A stretch of DNA of 64,000 nt, taken from contig NZ_WNXD01000001.1 in assembly GCF_014172375.1 (NCBI RefSeq), forward strand, positions 1,612,001 through 1,676,000. Direction: 5' to 3'. Position 1 is the first letter of the stretch. Each line of letters begins with the position of its first letter. A program made the position numbers and the translations under genes. Below are positions 19,458-28,989 of this stretch, piece by piece. The notes under the pieces are model-generated. The model worked only from the letters and a program-made list of their open reading frames with translations, was not told the DNA's origin and did not search any database. Origin of the DNA: Pedobacter planticolens. Its GTDB lineage: Bacteria > Bacteroidota > Bacteroidia > Sphingobacteriales > Sphingobacteriaceae.

Positions 19458-21794
19458 CTACATCCCACTTAAATTGGTAATTGATAGTTCGTTTAATCGC
19501 TTGTTATACACTTTTAGGTTTGAAATTAAGTTGTACACTTGGTTTTTGGTATCGCCTACCTCATTTAAAGGAAATACCAAAGTTTGCATCCTACTTATTT
19601 TATCTTTTGTGTTTGGAAAGCTTAATTTTTTATCTTCCATTTTCTGGACTAACTTTCCATCTATATATAACCATGTGCCTTTTTCATTTCCTGTGAGCAC
19701 AATTTTATAGGTTTTATCTGGTTCAAATACAAAATCGAAAAGATCGGTATAGTTCTCTCTACTGAACCCTAATTTTAATCCATCATTCTTTAAAAGGAAT
19801 ACTCGGGCATTTTCAGATTTAAACAAAGTAATATCGTCTTTGCTACCTATAGCTGGCTGCAAGGTGAAAGCAACTGAATAAGGATAGCCGATTTCTTTTA
19901 AAGGTAATTGAATTGATGTTGATGTTTTAGTACGCAACTCATTTTTCAAGACTAGCGAATCGGTTGTCGTAGACTTCACGATAGCCCGCATGTTTAGTCC
20001 AGGCCCCTCGCCTATTTTAGTGCTGTTTTTAGCAAAGTCATCCCAGTTAGCCAATGTTGTTTTTCCTGTCCACATTTTTTCTGCTAACACTTGTAGCGCA
20101 GGAAAAACCCGTTGATGCACATCTTTCATGGTAATGCCGTTGCCTACATGGTCGTTCCATACGGCAAACATACCGCCTCTTATTTTAGGATGTCCCATTG
20201 GGAAGACTACATTACCAATTTGATTAGGTTCCCAGCTTTGGTAAAGACGTTTTACATTGAGGAAATCGTAATAATAACCTGCGGCAGGCACAATGTACAA
20301 CCAACCATCTGGTGTACTAATTTGATCGTAGCCCAAGCGCACCATTTCTTTAGGTTCTGCATAGCCATTATACCACGCGTTCATGGTTACCCCTTTTGCA
20401 CTTACTGGTGTTTTACCTTGCGCATGAGTTAATGCACCCCATAGGCGTACTTTTTTACCGAAGCTTTGTACAAAACGGATGTAATGATCGGTGAATGCTC
20501 TAAAGCTTTCTGCTTCTTTTTTCGCATATTCATCGGTTCCAATATGGACTTCCGGATCTACAAATACAGGATCTTTTCCGCTTATGTATTCTTTAAACAC
20601 ATTGTCTATAATTTCATAGGTTTTAGGGTTATTGATATCCAGGTGATCCATTCCATATGCTTTGCTTCCTATTTCTGGGAAGGCTTTGGTAAACGCCAAT
20701 GCGTGTGCAGGCACATCAATTTCTGGTATAATGCGCATGCCGTATAATTTAGCTGTTTGCTGGAGTTCTTTAAATTCTGCTTTTGTATAGTGTCCGTCTG
20801 TTGCGGTTAATTGAGGATAAGTGGTACTCTCCAATCTAAAGGCCGAATAGGTTTTATTCCAATCGCCATCAAAAAACTGCTTAAAGCCGTTATCGTTTAA
20901 ATGAATGTGGAAATCGCCCATTTTGTAATAGGCCATCATCTTTACGTAGTGTTTCAGAAAGTCGAGCGTAAAAAACTTACGACCTACATCAAGCACCAAG
21001 CCTCTCACTTCGTATTTCGGATAATCGTGTGTTTTACCTTTCACTAGCTGAGCATGCGTAGGGTCTTGTTCTAAGAGTTGTAAAATAGTTCTAGTTGCCC
21101 AAAAAGCACCTTTATAATATGGGGCTTTAATATGCACTGTTTGATCTATATCAATGGTATAACCTTCGTTACCTAAGTTTTTTTGTATAGGATTTAGACT
21201 CAAGATGATATCTCCAGGTTTTGCTTTACCACTTGCGATGCTTAAACCAGTATAGCCTGTTGCTAGTTTCAGGTCTTTTAAAAAGATTTCGGCTGCTGGT
21301 TGTAAAACTTTTTTTGCCGTTGGGTTAATGATAATTCTACTCGTTTTTAATAGCTTAAAATAACCGCTTCCACCCTTCCATTCTTGCAATGCAGGAATTA
21401 CAAAGGGTTGTTTGTTTATACCCGACTGTGGGCGAAACTGCCCTGCTACTTGTATTGTTTGTGGGAATTCGTAGGCCTTGTTGTTTTGTGTGTTTTTTAA
21501 TTTAAATACTAACTGAACTTCGCAATCAATTAATGGTTGAAATACTTTTCCATCTATAGCTATAACTGGTTTTCTACTCGATCCGTACAAAAAAAGTTGA
21601 TATCCTGTTGCCGGTTTTGGAAGCACCAACTGGTGAGTACTTTGTTCTATTTTACTCGGGAAAGATAATCCTGAAATTACTGCTTTAAAAGCTATTGAAT
21701 CTGCACTGTTTAGTTTTTCTTCTTGTGCGTAAGCGCTGCTGAATTGAAAATTTAACACCGCAATGCAGATGATAAGCAGTTTTTTTAAAGACAT
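19458..21794 (-). CDS. Glycoside hydrolase family 20 beta-N-acetylhexosaminidase
   Basis: A 778-aa exported enzyme with a signal peptide over residues 1-23. An N-terminal beta module lies at about 30-125, and a GH20b-like alpha/beta domain at about 130-250. The GH20 barrel spans about 258-590 and carries the catalytic Asp421-Glu422 pair in VHIGTDEY. The C-terminal 150 residues form a LamG/concanavalin-like domain, probably for carbohydrate binding. It hydrolyses terminal N-acetylhexosamine residues by substrate-assisted catalysis. It precedes the GH43 fusion gene by 110 bp on the same strand. Its presence indicates an amino-sugar in the substrate processed here. Confidence 0.92.
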   Translation of the reverse strand: MSLKKLLIICIAVLNFQFSSAYAQEEKLNSADSIAFKAVISGLSFPSKIEQSTHQLVLPKPATGYQLFLYGSSRKPVIAIDGKVFQPLIDCEVQLVFKLKNTQNNKAYEFPQTIQVAGQFRPQSGINKQPFVIPALQEWKGGSGYFKLLKTSRIIINPTAKKVLQPAAEIFLKDLKLATGYTGLSIASGKAKPGDIILSLNPIQKNLGNEGYTIDIDQTVHIKAPYYKGAFWATRTILQLLEQDPTHAQLVKGKTHDYPKYEVRGLVLDVGRKFFTLDFLKHYVKMMAYYKMGDFHIHLNDNGFKQFFDGDWNKTYSAFRLESTTYPQLTATDGHYTKAEFKELQQTAKLYGMRIIPEIDVPAHALAFTKAFPEIGSKAYGMDHLDINNPKTYEIIDNVFKEYISGKDPVFVDPEVHIGTDEYAKKEAESFRAFTDHYIRFVQSFGKKVRLWGALTHAQGKTPVSAKGVTMNAWYNGYAEPKEMVRLGYDQISTPDGWLYIVPAAGYYYDFLNVKRLYQSWEPNQIGNVVFPMGHPKIRGGMFAVWNDHVGNGITMKDVHQRVFPALQVLAEKMWTGKTTLANWDDFAKNSTKIGEGPGLNMRAIVKSTTTDSLVLKNELRTKTSTSIQLPLKEIGYPYSVAFTLQPAIGSKDDITLFKSENARVFLLKNDGLKLGFSRENYTDLFDFVFEPDKTYKIVLTGNEKGTWLYIDGKLVQKMEDKKLSFPNTKDKISRMQTLVFPLNEVGDTKNQVYNLISNLKVYNKRLNELSITNLSGM

Positions 21795-22280
21795 GATGTA
21801 TATGTTAGTGCTGGTTTGGTTAGTGATTGCTCTAAACTATTAATTATTTGATTTAAAGGAAGAGATTAATGTTACACAAACGTTTGTAAGGGTATAAAAA
21901 GGGTGCTAACACACTGGCTTGCCTCGGCTAGAGTTTGGTTTTGATTGATGTTTTCGGTTCGCCGCCACCTATGGCTCTTTCTTTTCTCTTGATAGAAAAG
22001 AAACAAAAGATCAAGGCTTAGTATCATCTCTCGGATTAAGCAATCAAAACTTTTTGGCAACAAGCAGCAGGTTCGATGAAGGATCGAACTGGCTCATTGT
22101 TTTGGGCTGTGATTTTTGAAAGTATTTGCACAAGTTTTAATGCTTTCTCCTTCGGGATGCTACAAGGCCAGTCCTTGCTTTTGGGAAAGGTCTGTGGTTT
22201 TATTTGAGATTGTAAAGCGGTCGTCATTCCCAACTTGATTGGGAACCGTAATGCAATAAGAGGTTTTTTAAACTTTATTT
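21795..22280. repeat. Gene-free gap with dispersed intergenic repeats
   Basis: The 486-bp gap between GH20 and the DUF4350-like gene contains no credible gene. From about 21905 it carries a copy of a repeat whose core reads CTGGCTTGCCTCGG, followed by an A/T-rich stem near 21990-22010. Another copy is at 23297. At 22222-22254 it carries a CGTCATTCCC...GGGAA...CGTAATGC hairpin element, a family also present at 31188 and 50818. Short minus-strand frames across it are translations of these repeats. Confidence 0.7.
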
Positions 22281-23066
22281 TTAATGAATTTGTTTAATTA
22301 ACCAGCTTGCGATATCATTTGCTGCTTTATCATTCTCGTATTTTACGGGCAATCTTCCGTTTACATATTCATTGTATAACCATGGATCGCCAACAGCTAA
22401 TACCGTTCCTTTGCCGTATTTAACGCTCACCATTACATTCTTTCCATCTGCTGTTTTTAAGATCGGTTTGGCTGAATTGTTAATGGCAATTGAAGATGCA
22501 TCTTTAATAAAAATGGTCTTTGCAGTTTTTAGAATTGGGTTATTCTCAATGGTTAATTCACCATCGGCAAAATGCTGATCGTCTATAACGTGAAGAATTA
22601 AGTCTTTATTAAATGTGAAACCGAATTTAGTGGTCAATATGTTGGTGTGCTCCAAATCAGCATTTACTTCGTCGTTTGCCATGATCAATAACACACCTCC
22701 TTCTTTTACCCATTTTGCAATTGCTGTTGCTTCTGTTTCCGTTACATAATTAGGTTTCGGGTTGTCTTTTAAATTATCTGGATCTACAATGATAAAAATA
22801 TCTGTTCCTTTCAATTTATCTGCATTTGGTGCGGTGCTTAAGGTTTTTAGTTCTTTTGCTCCATTTCTTTTAAAAGCTTCGCCAAAAATCGAAAATCCAG
22901 ACGATGCTTTTTCATCCCATAGGTAATGAAAACTAACCATATTACCTGATTTGTCTTTTTTTGTTTCTTGGTTGTAGTAATTATCTAGTGTAATGGTTTG
23001 TGCATTTGCTTTTAAGCCAAGGAAGATGATTAGGGTTATGATCCAGGTTTTTGAAATGTTGCTCAT
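22281..23066 (-). CDS. Exported DUF4350-like protein
   Basis: About 261 aa from the ATG at 23066. A TTG further upstream (23099) would add 11 residues before the signal peptide and is less likely. The signal peptide covers about residues 1-23. The rest resembles the GATase-like DUF4350 domain often found beside or fused to unsaturated rhamnogalacturonyl hydrolases in Bacteroidota, with VKEGGVLLIMAND and YGKGTVLAVGDPWLYNEY blocks. It lacks obvious catalytic residues. It probably acts in the periplasm with the surrounding glycan enzymes; the molecular role is unknown. Family assignment is from memory of the domain pattern. Confidence 0.7.
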   Translation of the reverse strand: MSNISKTWIITLIIFLGLKANAQTITLDNYYNQETKKDKSGNMVSFHYLWDEKASSGFSIFGEAFKRNGAKELKTLSTAPNADKLKGTDIFIIVDPDNLKDNPKPNYVTETEATAIAKWVKEGGVLLIMANDEVNADLEHTNILTTKFGFTFNKDLILHVIDDQHFADGELTIENNPILKTAKTIFIKDASSIAINNSAKPILKTADGKNVMVSVKYGKGTVLAVGDPWLYNEYVNGRLPVKYENDKAANDIASWLIKQIH

Positions 23067-23494
23067 AGTTTGGGTTGTTTTATCAATTTGTATTGACAAA
23101 TATATAATTTCAAACTTCTATTTAATATTGCTTTTTATCAATATCATCAACTGTTTACACGCAAACGCATAGGCTTGCCTTGGCTAATAGTTAACACCAA
23201 TCGTCTTTGTGAAGCTGATTTTCATCAGCTGTGGCTCCGCAGGAGTATCCTTGGTGTAATCTCATTGCTGCTCTGCTTGCTGAAGCACAATAGTAAAGAT
23301 GCCAACGCACTGGCTTGCCTCGGTTTGCCGCCACCGAAGAGGCTCTAAACTTTTTCTTGATAAAAAGTTTAACAAAAATCAAGTCAGGAACGATGCTTCC
23401 ACGCTCTAGGCTTACGCATGGCCCGCCGTTCCTGTCTACCCTACGCTCTTTGGGACAGTGGGATTTGACAAAAGATAATGTGTTAATGAATAAA
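23067..23494. repeat. Gene-free gap with dispersed intergenic repeats
   Basis: A 428-bp gap. From about 23297 to 23462 it holds the longest copy in the window of the CTGGCTTGCCTCGG repeat. The copy includes a CGCCACCGAAG segment, an A/T stem (CTTTTTCTTGATAAAAAG) near 23347-23364 and a GGCCCGCCGTTC segment. A related copy appears in inverse orientation near 31345-31465. A weaker fragment lies near 23165-23190. No gene is seen. Confidence 0.68.
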
Positions 23495-26131
23495 TTAATT
23501 TCCTATCCTTCGTTTTTCTTCGTCGTTACTTTGTTCGATTTTCTTATTATTGAATTTTTTACCGGAACTAAATGTGTAATTTAATGATAAGTTGATGGTT
23601 CTTGTTTGTCTCTTTTGGTAAAAATCTATGCTAGTTCCTAAATATTCGGTATAGCTCTTTTCTCTAGCGGTGTTAAAGATGTCGGCAAAATAGGTACGAA
23701 TTTGTAGCTTTTTATTTAATAAACGCTTTGTAAGTCCAGCATCGATATTAAATTGATCCGAGGATTTTGTGTTTGCATTTACAGAGGGCGAACGGTAATA
23801 ACCATATACATCTAAGTCTATAATATTTTTAATCATTACGGTATGCTGAAGTGAAGCAAATAAAGTAGATTGTGAAATCTGATAGTTATCTAAATTATAT
23901 CTCAAATTATATCCCGCTAAGGACGTATTCATTATCCACCACTTAAAAAATTTAATTGGTGCATATATGGAGAACCCGTATTCTTTACTACTGCTAAAAT
24001 TGCGATTTTGGTATTCAATTACATTGCCAGCACCTGGCTGCGCTAATTGTGCAACCCGATCTGTAGTAATTGAATAATACAAATCTGCAGCAATCTCTTT
24101 CCAAAAATAACTTCCTACTTCAAATTTATGTGTGTATTCTGGGGTAAGATCTGGGTTTCCTATTTGAGCTAGGTAATCATCAAACTGTAAACGATATGGG
24201 TTTAAATCTGCAAAAGAAGGTCGTTGCAATCTTCTTGAATAACTAAAATAAATGGCGCTTCCTTTTGCTTCATCCAATTTTTGGTTTACAAATACTGAAG
24301 GGAAAAGCCCGAGGTAGTTTCGTGTAAACTGCTTATTCAATGTAATTGAATTTCCGTTCATGTGCGTATGTTCTGCTCTTAGGCCTGCTTTGATGCTTAG
24401 TTTTTTCCAACTCTTTTCAATTGAAGCATATGCCATAGAAAGGTCTTCCTTATAGATGAACTGATTACTTAGATTGGTATTCAGCACCCAATTTCCCCCG
24501 CTATAATTTTCGTTGATCACTTGATTATCTCGTGTTGTTGATGCAAACTTTAAGCCCGCTTTAATAGAAATTTGTTGCTTTAACATTTTTGTATAATCGG
24601 TTTGAAGGCTATACACATTAGTAGTATTTGGGGTATTATTGCGGTAGGTAGAATTTTTTGAAGGTACATCGTACATCGAAGAAAAGTTATTTACTTCCTT
24701 TCTTTTACTGTAAATATAATCGCCTATTACTTTAAAGCTCGAACCTAAGCTGTCCAGTTTCCATACATAATTTATCGTGGTTCCACTAAGAATAGGTCTT
24801 CTGAACCATTCGGATCTTGCAGTACCTGAAAGTGGTTGAGCACCTATAAACTTATTGTAGGTATTGAAATATTGGTTTAATCGGGTACCTGTTTGCACGG
24901 TTTGAATGCCGAGCGATTGATTTTTGCCCAAGTCGTAACCTATGCTAAATTGATATTTAGCAGCGTTATTATTATTATAACGATCTGTATTACTCGAATA
25001 AAAATCCTGATTGGGATAGGTAACTCGGTTACTGGCAATGGATTCGCTCTTTTCATTCCCAGCTGATACACTACCAAAGAGATACAAGTTTTTCACTTTA
25101 TAGTTAAGCGATAACCCTGCACCATATCCAAAACGGTTTTCAATTTTACGGTATTGAGTATTCACACTTCCCACTAATCCGTCTCTTCTCGATTTTTTAA
25201 GTATGATATGGATGATGCCTCCAGAACCTGAGGCTTCAAACTCTGATGGTGGACTAGAAATGATCTCAATTTTACTGATATCTTCTGATCTTAACGTACG
25301 CAGGTAATCTGCGAGGTCATTTCCCGACATGCGTTGAACTACATCATTAATCATTACCATTACCGATTGATTTCCTCTTATTTTAATATTACCATTGTTG
25401 TCTACCCAAATTCCTGGCGATCGTTGTAATACTTCAAGTCCATTGCTCCCATTTGCCAAAAAGCTTCCTTCCACATTTACAATATAACGATCTGTTTTTC
25501 TTTCCATCAAAGGCTTGGTTCCTGTTACGTTTACCGTTTTTAGCGCTAACTGATCATCACCCAAAACAATTTGCTTTGCAGTAAGTGTATCAGGATAGGT
25601 AAAATCAATTTCTTTTGATTTAAAACCAACTGATGTAATTTTTAAACGATAGGTATAGTTTGGTAAAAAGTTAAATGCCAATTGATAATCTCCAGTTTCA
25701 TTACTAATGCTGCCTCCTAAAAGTACCTTCTCATCAAATAATCCTATAGAGGCGAATGGAATGCCTTTTCCTTTTATATCTACTATTTTACCATTTAATG
25801 TTGTTTTATAAATCGACTTTTCTTTCCCCAATTGTTTTCTACTCCCAATTGCAATTAACCTGCTGGTAATCATTTGATGATAGAGCCGTTGTTCGGGCAA
25901 TACTTTTGTTAACACTTCAGCAACTGGCATATTAGTTACATTTAATGATACTCTCATGGTATCTGAAACCACATCATCACTGTAAATGAAACTATATTTG
26001 CTCTGTTCTTCAATCTGCTTAAATAACAAACCAATAAACTGTTTATTGAGATTAAGGGTTACCACTCTATCTTGTGCGCAAAGTAGAACAGGTAAACTAA
26101 GCACAATGAGTACTATCATTATTTTTCTCAT
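23495..26131 (-). CDS. TonB-dependent outer-membrane receptor with STN signalling domain
   Basis: An 878-aa outer-membrane protein. A signal peptide (about 1-19) precedes an STN (secretin/TonB short N-terminal) domain at about 22-100. A carboxypeptidase-regulatory-like beta-sandwich follows at about 107-195, a plug domain at about 205-305, and a long beta-barrel of the outer-membrane beta-barrel-3 type to the end. The STN domain indicates that substrate binding is signalled to the FecR anti-sigma factor encoded immediately upstream (3-bp gap). It is not a SusC protein and no SusD partner is present. The substrate is unknown, but a glycan fragment or metal chelate is likely. Confidence 0.92.
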   Translation of the reverse strand: MRKIMIVLIVLSLPVLLCAQDRVVTLNLNKQFIGLLFKQIEEQSKYSFIYSDDVVSDTMRVSLNVTNMPVAEVLTKVLPEQRLYHQMITSRLIAIGSRKQLGKEKSIYKTTLNGKIVDIKGKGIPFASIGLFDEKVLLGGSISNETGDYQLAFNFLPNYTYRLKITSVGFKSKEIDFTYPDTLTAKQIVLGDDQLALKTVNVTGTKPLMERKTDRYIVNVEGSFLANGSNGLEVLQRSPGIWVDNNGNIKIRGNQSVMVMINDVVQRMSGNDLADYLRTLRSEDISKIEIISSPPSEFEASGSGGIIHIILKKSRRDGLVGSVNTQYRKIENRFGYGAGLSLNYKVKNLYLFGSVSAGNEKSESIASNRVTYPNQDFYSSNTDRYNNNNAAKYQFSIGYDLGKNQSLGIQTVQTGTRLNQYFNTYNKFIGAQPLSGTARSEWFRRPILSGTTINYVWKLDSLGSSFKVIGDYIYSKRKEVNNFSSMYDVPSKNSTYRNNTPNTTNVYSLQTDYTKMLKQQISIKAGLKFASTTRDNQVINENYSGGNWVLNTNLSNQFIYKEDLSMAYASIEKSWKKLSIKAGLRAEHTHMNGNSITLNKQFTRNYLGLFPSVFVNQKLDEAKGSAIYFSYSRRLQRPSFADLNPYRLQFDDYLAQIGNPDLTPEYTHKFEVGSYFWKEIAADLYYSITTDRVAQLAQPGAGNVIEYQNRNFSSSKEYGFSIYAPIKFFKWWIMNTSLAGYNLRYNLDNYQISQSTLFASLQHTVMIKNIIDLDVYGYYRSPSVNANTKSSDQFNIDAGLTKRLLNKKLQIRTYFADIFNTAREKSYTEYLGTSIDFYQKRQTRTINLSLNYTFSSGKKFNNKKIEQSNDEEKRRIGN

Positions 26132-26134
26132 CCT

Positions 26135-27157
26135 TTAATCTTTAATGATTACCAGCTTATTGCTAATGGTATAAGTTAACGGATAAGAGAGTTTTAGTCC
26201 ATCTAAGGCCTGTTTAATGGTTTCAGTGGTGAATGTTCCACTAAAGCGGCGCTCTTTTAATTGTGCACTTTGGATTTCAATTTTTAGTTCATATTTCTTC
26301 TCTAAGCGGATAGCCAGATCCTTTAGTTTTTCTTTGCGGAATATCAGCGTATCAGAAGTCCATTTGGTTTCATTTAACAAGTCCAGTGTACTGATCGGTT
26401 CTATATCAAATTTTGAAGTATTACCTTGCACTAAGGCTTTGGGGATGATTAGTTTTTGGTTAGGTTTAAGTAGTATCCTATTTTCGGGATCCGATGTATG
26501 GCTAACTTGGATTAGACCTCTTATTAAAGCTACTTGAATGTACGGTTTACCACTGTAGGCATTTACATTAAATGCTGTACCCTTTACTTCTATAGTGATA
26601 TTGCCAACATGAATGAATAAAGGAATGGCGGAGTTTTTCACGACATCAAAATAAGCCTCACCCTGAAGAGAAATTTCACGTTTTTCTTTTCCAAATGAGC
26701 TGTTATAGCTCAGTTCAGAGTTTTTGTTCAACCAAATTTTCGTACCATCTGCTAGTAGTTTGAAAGATTTAGTAGTACCTGTGTTAAAGGATTGGATTTC
26801 TTGCTGACTACGTTTTTGTAAGGTATAAACGACTAACGTTGAAGCTAATGCTAAAATAAGTACTGCTGCGATTTTAAGGAAGCTGAAGATATTGAATTTG
26901 CTTTTTGGTGCAGCATAATCAAATGTTCCTTCAAAGTTCTCTTCTTCGGCTTTAGCAATCATTGTCCAAGCAGCTCTTAGCTTATCGGTTTTTGAGTTTT
27001 TAGCTTTCCGTTGGTTAAAATATTTTGTTAGCTTATCCGCCAGCTGCTTATATTCATCACTAGTATTGATAGCTAGGGTTAAAAGCTCATTTTCCTCAAC
27101 GGAAATATCATTGCTTAGCTTTTTGGATAACAAGAATAGAAACTTATCTTTTTTCAT
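26135..27157 (-). CDS. FecR-family anti-sigma factor
   Basis: A 340-aa membrane protein. It has a cytosolic N-terminal segment that should bind the sigma factor, one transmembrane helix at about residues 90-110, a periplasmic FecR domain (about 120-225, with FKLLADGTKIWLNKNSEL) and a C-terminal DUF4974 domain (about 265-340). It relays the state of the STN-type receptor encoded 3 bp downstream to the ECF sigma factor encoded upstream. Gene order sigma, anti-sigma, receptor is the classic Bacteroidota trans-envelope arrangement. Confidence 0.94.
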   Translation of the reverse strand: MKKDKFLFLLSKKLSNDISVEENELLTLAINTSDEYKQLADKLTKYFNQRKAKNSKTDKLRAAWTMIAKAEEENFEGTFDYAAPKSKFNIFSFLKIAAVLILALASTLVVYTLQKRSQQEIQSFNTGTTKSFKLLADGTKIWLNKNSELSYNSSFGKEKREISLQGEAYFDVVKNSAIPLFIHVGNITIEVKGTAFNVNAYSGKPYIQVALIRGLIQVSHTSDPENRILLKPNQKLIIPKALVQGNTSKFDIEPISTLDLLNETKWTSDTLIFRKEKLKDLAIRLEKKYELKIEIQSAQLKERRFSGTFTTETIKQALDGLKLSYPLTYTISNKLVIIKD

Positions 27158-27265
27158 TTATTTAAATTTTCTTTCTTCACCTTTTTCAATGGTGATGAAG
27201 CTGACATTTTCATTTAGCTTTATACGTTAAGGACACCTGAATTTTAGTTTATACTTATCTGCTTA

Positions 27266-27889
27266 CTAAAAAAATAAAGAAGTGATTAAAGAAAGCTTTT
27301 GTGTTTTACTAGTTTTCTTGCGTGGATCGTACCCTAAATAACCGCTAATGGCATCTGCAAGTGTAATTATAGCTTTATGTAATTGGTTTTCGACGGTTCT
27401 AATAGAGATACCTAATATTTCGGCTACCTCATGTCGTTTCATGCCTTGCTCTTTAATCAATTTAAAAATCATTCGACGTTGATCAGGTAACTTAGCTACT
27501 ATTAAATCGAGTATTCTTGAAAGTTCTTTTTCTTCGGCTAGGCTAGTTTGGTAAACAGAAACTATATCGAATGACTGCTCATCTGAAGGAACAGTAACTA
27601 GTTTGTTTTTTCTGTGATTTGACCTGAGCCAATTTAAGCAGGCATTTTTAATAGAAACAAAGAGATAAACTTCAGGATTGATGATGTTCGAAAGCATGGC
27701 ACGCTTAATCCATACCTTTACAAAAAGCTCGGATGTAATTTCTTCGGCACTTTCCAATTGTTTTACATACTGCAGCGCAAATGCCAATAATTTATCGTGG
27801 TAACGCAAAAAAAGTTCATCAAATGCATGAGTATTCCCACATTGGATTTCCTTAAATAACACGATAAGGTGATCTTTCTTCTCCGGCAT
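27266..27889 (-). CDS. ECF RNA polymerase sigma factor (FecI-like)
   Basis: A 207-aa sigma-70 family factor. Region 2 is near residues 22-90 (AFDELFLRYHDKLLAFA, EEITSELFVKVW). Region 4 is near 130-185 (MKRHEVAEILGISIRTVENQLHKA). It heads the operon with FecR and the STN receptor. It should be sequestered by FecR and released when the receptor binds its ligand, then transcribe this operon and perhaps nearby hydrolase genes. It is a normal ECF factor in size and domain content, in contrast to the atypical one at 30283-31038. Confidence 0.94.
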   Translation of the reverse strand: MPEKKDHLIVLFKEIQCGNTHAFDELFLRYHDKLLAFALQYVKQLESAEEITSELFVKVWIKRAMLSNIINPEVYLFVSIKNACLNWLRSNHRKNKLVTVPSDEQSFDIVSVYQTSLAEEKELSRILDLIVAKLPDQRRMIFKLIKEQGMKRHEVAEILGISIRTVENQLHKAIITLADAISGYLGYDPRKKTSKTQKLSLITSLFF

Positions 27890-28392
27890 TAATGAGTTTT
27901 TTTTATAGCTGATAGATTGGTTTTATTAAAAGACACAAAAAATTAGTGGTATACTCACTCAAAGGTAAAATTTATACATTCAATGAGTTAAATCGATACC
28001 AAGAAAAAATATACCCTTGAGAATCTTTACCAGCTCCGCCGAAAGATAGATAAACCACTTTCCAAATTGATATGGTATAGCTGATTGTTTTATCATCAGC
28101 TCGATTTAACGTTGTGGCTAAGGAGGATAGGATTAATCCTTAAAAATAGTTGATTAAATACCTCTGTTAAGGTCTGCTTCGGGACTTCTTCGAGTCTTCT
28201 TCGAGACTTGTTCGAGAAAAGAGGTGTTTTCTCGAACATGACCCGAACAAGACCTTAACAAGACCTAATGAAATGGGTAGTATCAAAAGCTCAATTAGGG
28301 ATTAAGCCGATGGCCTTTTGTTTTTCGTTTAAGTTAAATAATCTTTTGTAGCGTTTTGTAGAACAGATTCGTATAGGTACGAAAAGCAAAAC
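27890..28392. other. Gene-free gap upstream of lipoprotein gene with long nested inverted repeat
   Basis: A 503-bp region with no gene. At 28166-28259 it holds a nested inverted repeat. Outer arms are GTTAAGGTCT/AGACCTTAAC, middle arms TTCGGG/CCCGAA, and the apical hairpin TTCGAGAAAA/TTTTCTCGAA has a 6-nt loop. Between the left arms lie short direct repeats of CTTCGAG type. A smaller hairpin GCTGAT/ATCAGC is near 28080-28100. The structure could be a regulatory leader for the lipoprotein gene at 28393 or a mobile repeat. Confidence 0.7.
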
Positions 28393-28767
28393 ATGAAAAA
28401 CTTCTTATTCGCCAGTGTACTAATATGCACCTTACTGATTACTGCCTGTAAAAAAGATGATCAAACTACAGGTGAACTATTCGGAAAATGGGTATTGACC
28501 GAACAATATGCAGATCCTGGCGATGGCAGTGGGACATATCAAAAAGTAAAAGAACTGAAAACAGTAACCTTCCTTCCTACCGGAGAAACTACGGGCGAAG
28601 TTTTTGAGCCACTTACAAAGTTTAAGATTTTGGATAGTGTGCGCCTAGAAATCACCACCAAAAATATAAATCAGCCTCTTATTTATTACTATAAAGTTAC
28701 CGCTAAACAATTGGTACTCAATCCGCCATGTATTGAAGGCTGTGGATTAAAGTTTAGGAGAAAATAG
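28393..28767 (+). CDS. Small lipoprotein, lipocalin-like
   Basis: A 124-aa lipoprotein. The lipobox LITAC places the lipidated cysteine at residue 19, after a short hydrophobic signal. The mature part starts KKDD and contains a GKWVLTEQY block typical of small lipocalin-like proteins of Bacteroidota. It is on the plus strand and convergent with the dCas12f-like gene, with 222 bp of structured sequence between their stops. Function is unknown. It could be an unrelated neighbour. Confidence 0.78.
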   Translation: MKNFLFASVLICTLLITACKKDDQTTGELFGKWVLTEQYADPGDGSGTYQKVKELKTVTFLPTGETTGEVFEPLTKFKILDSVRLEITTKNINQPLIYYYKVTAKQLVLNPPCIEGCGLKFRRK

Positions 28768-28989
28768 TGTGAGATTGGTTGGTTATTGAAGAGTGCGAAA
28801 TACAAATTCACTTAAAAGAAAAGTTCGAGGTATTTTGTAAACATCTCGAACAGCTGGCCCTTTCGTTTTTAGAGTGTAGTTTGTTAGTGAGCTTCAGATA
28901 AAGAAATATAATTATAAGAATGTTAGGGATTGTAAATCTCTTTAATTTGAATTTCGAAATGCCTTGCAAAACATTTCGAACAGCTGGGT
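28768..28989 (-). ncRNA. Structured region 3' of the dCas12f-like gene (candidate guide-RNA segment)
   Basis: Read on the minus strand, the dCas12f-like stop is followed after about 10 nt by a CAGCTG plus hairpin element at 28953-28986. Its stem starts TTCGAAATG/CATTTCGAA and continues with wobble pairs. A second CAGCTG plus hairpin is at 28824-28856 (TTCGAG/CTCGAA, extended by A-T and G-U pairs). The two lie in direct orientation 130 bp apart and differ by changes that mostly keep pairing. Cas12f and TnpB guide RNAs are often encoded next to the protein gene, so this is one candidate location. They could equally be dispersed palindromic repeats or mRNA 3' ends. No T-run follows. Confidence 0.4.

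Noticed and set aside
21872..22233. Two short minus-strand frames between GH20 and the DUF4350-like gene
   Set aside because: They overlap dispersed repeats and each other, with no protein character.
28768..28989. A CRISPR array next to the Cas12f-like gene
   Set aside because: Only two diverged hairpin elements are seen, spaced 130 bp apart; there are no identical repeats with regular spacers and no cas1 or cas2.
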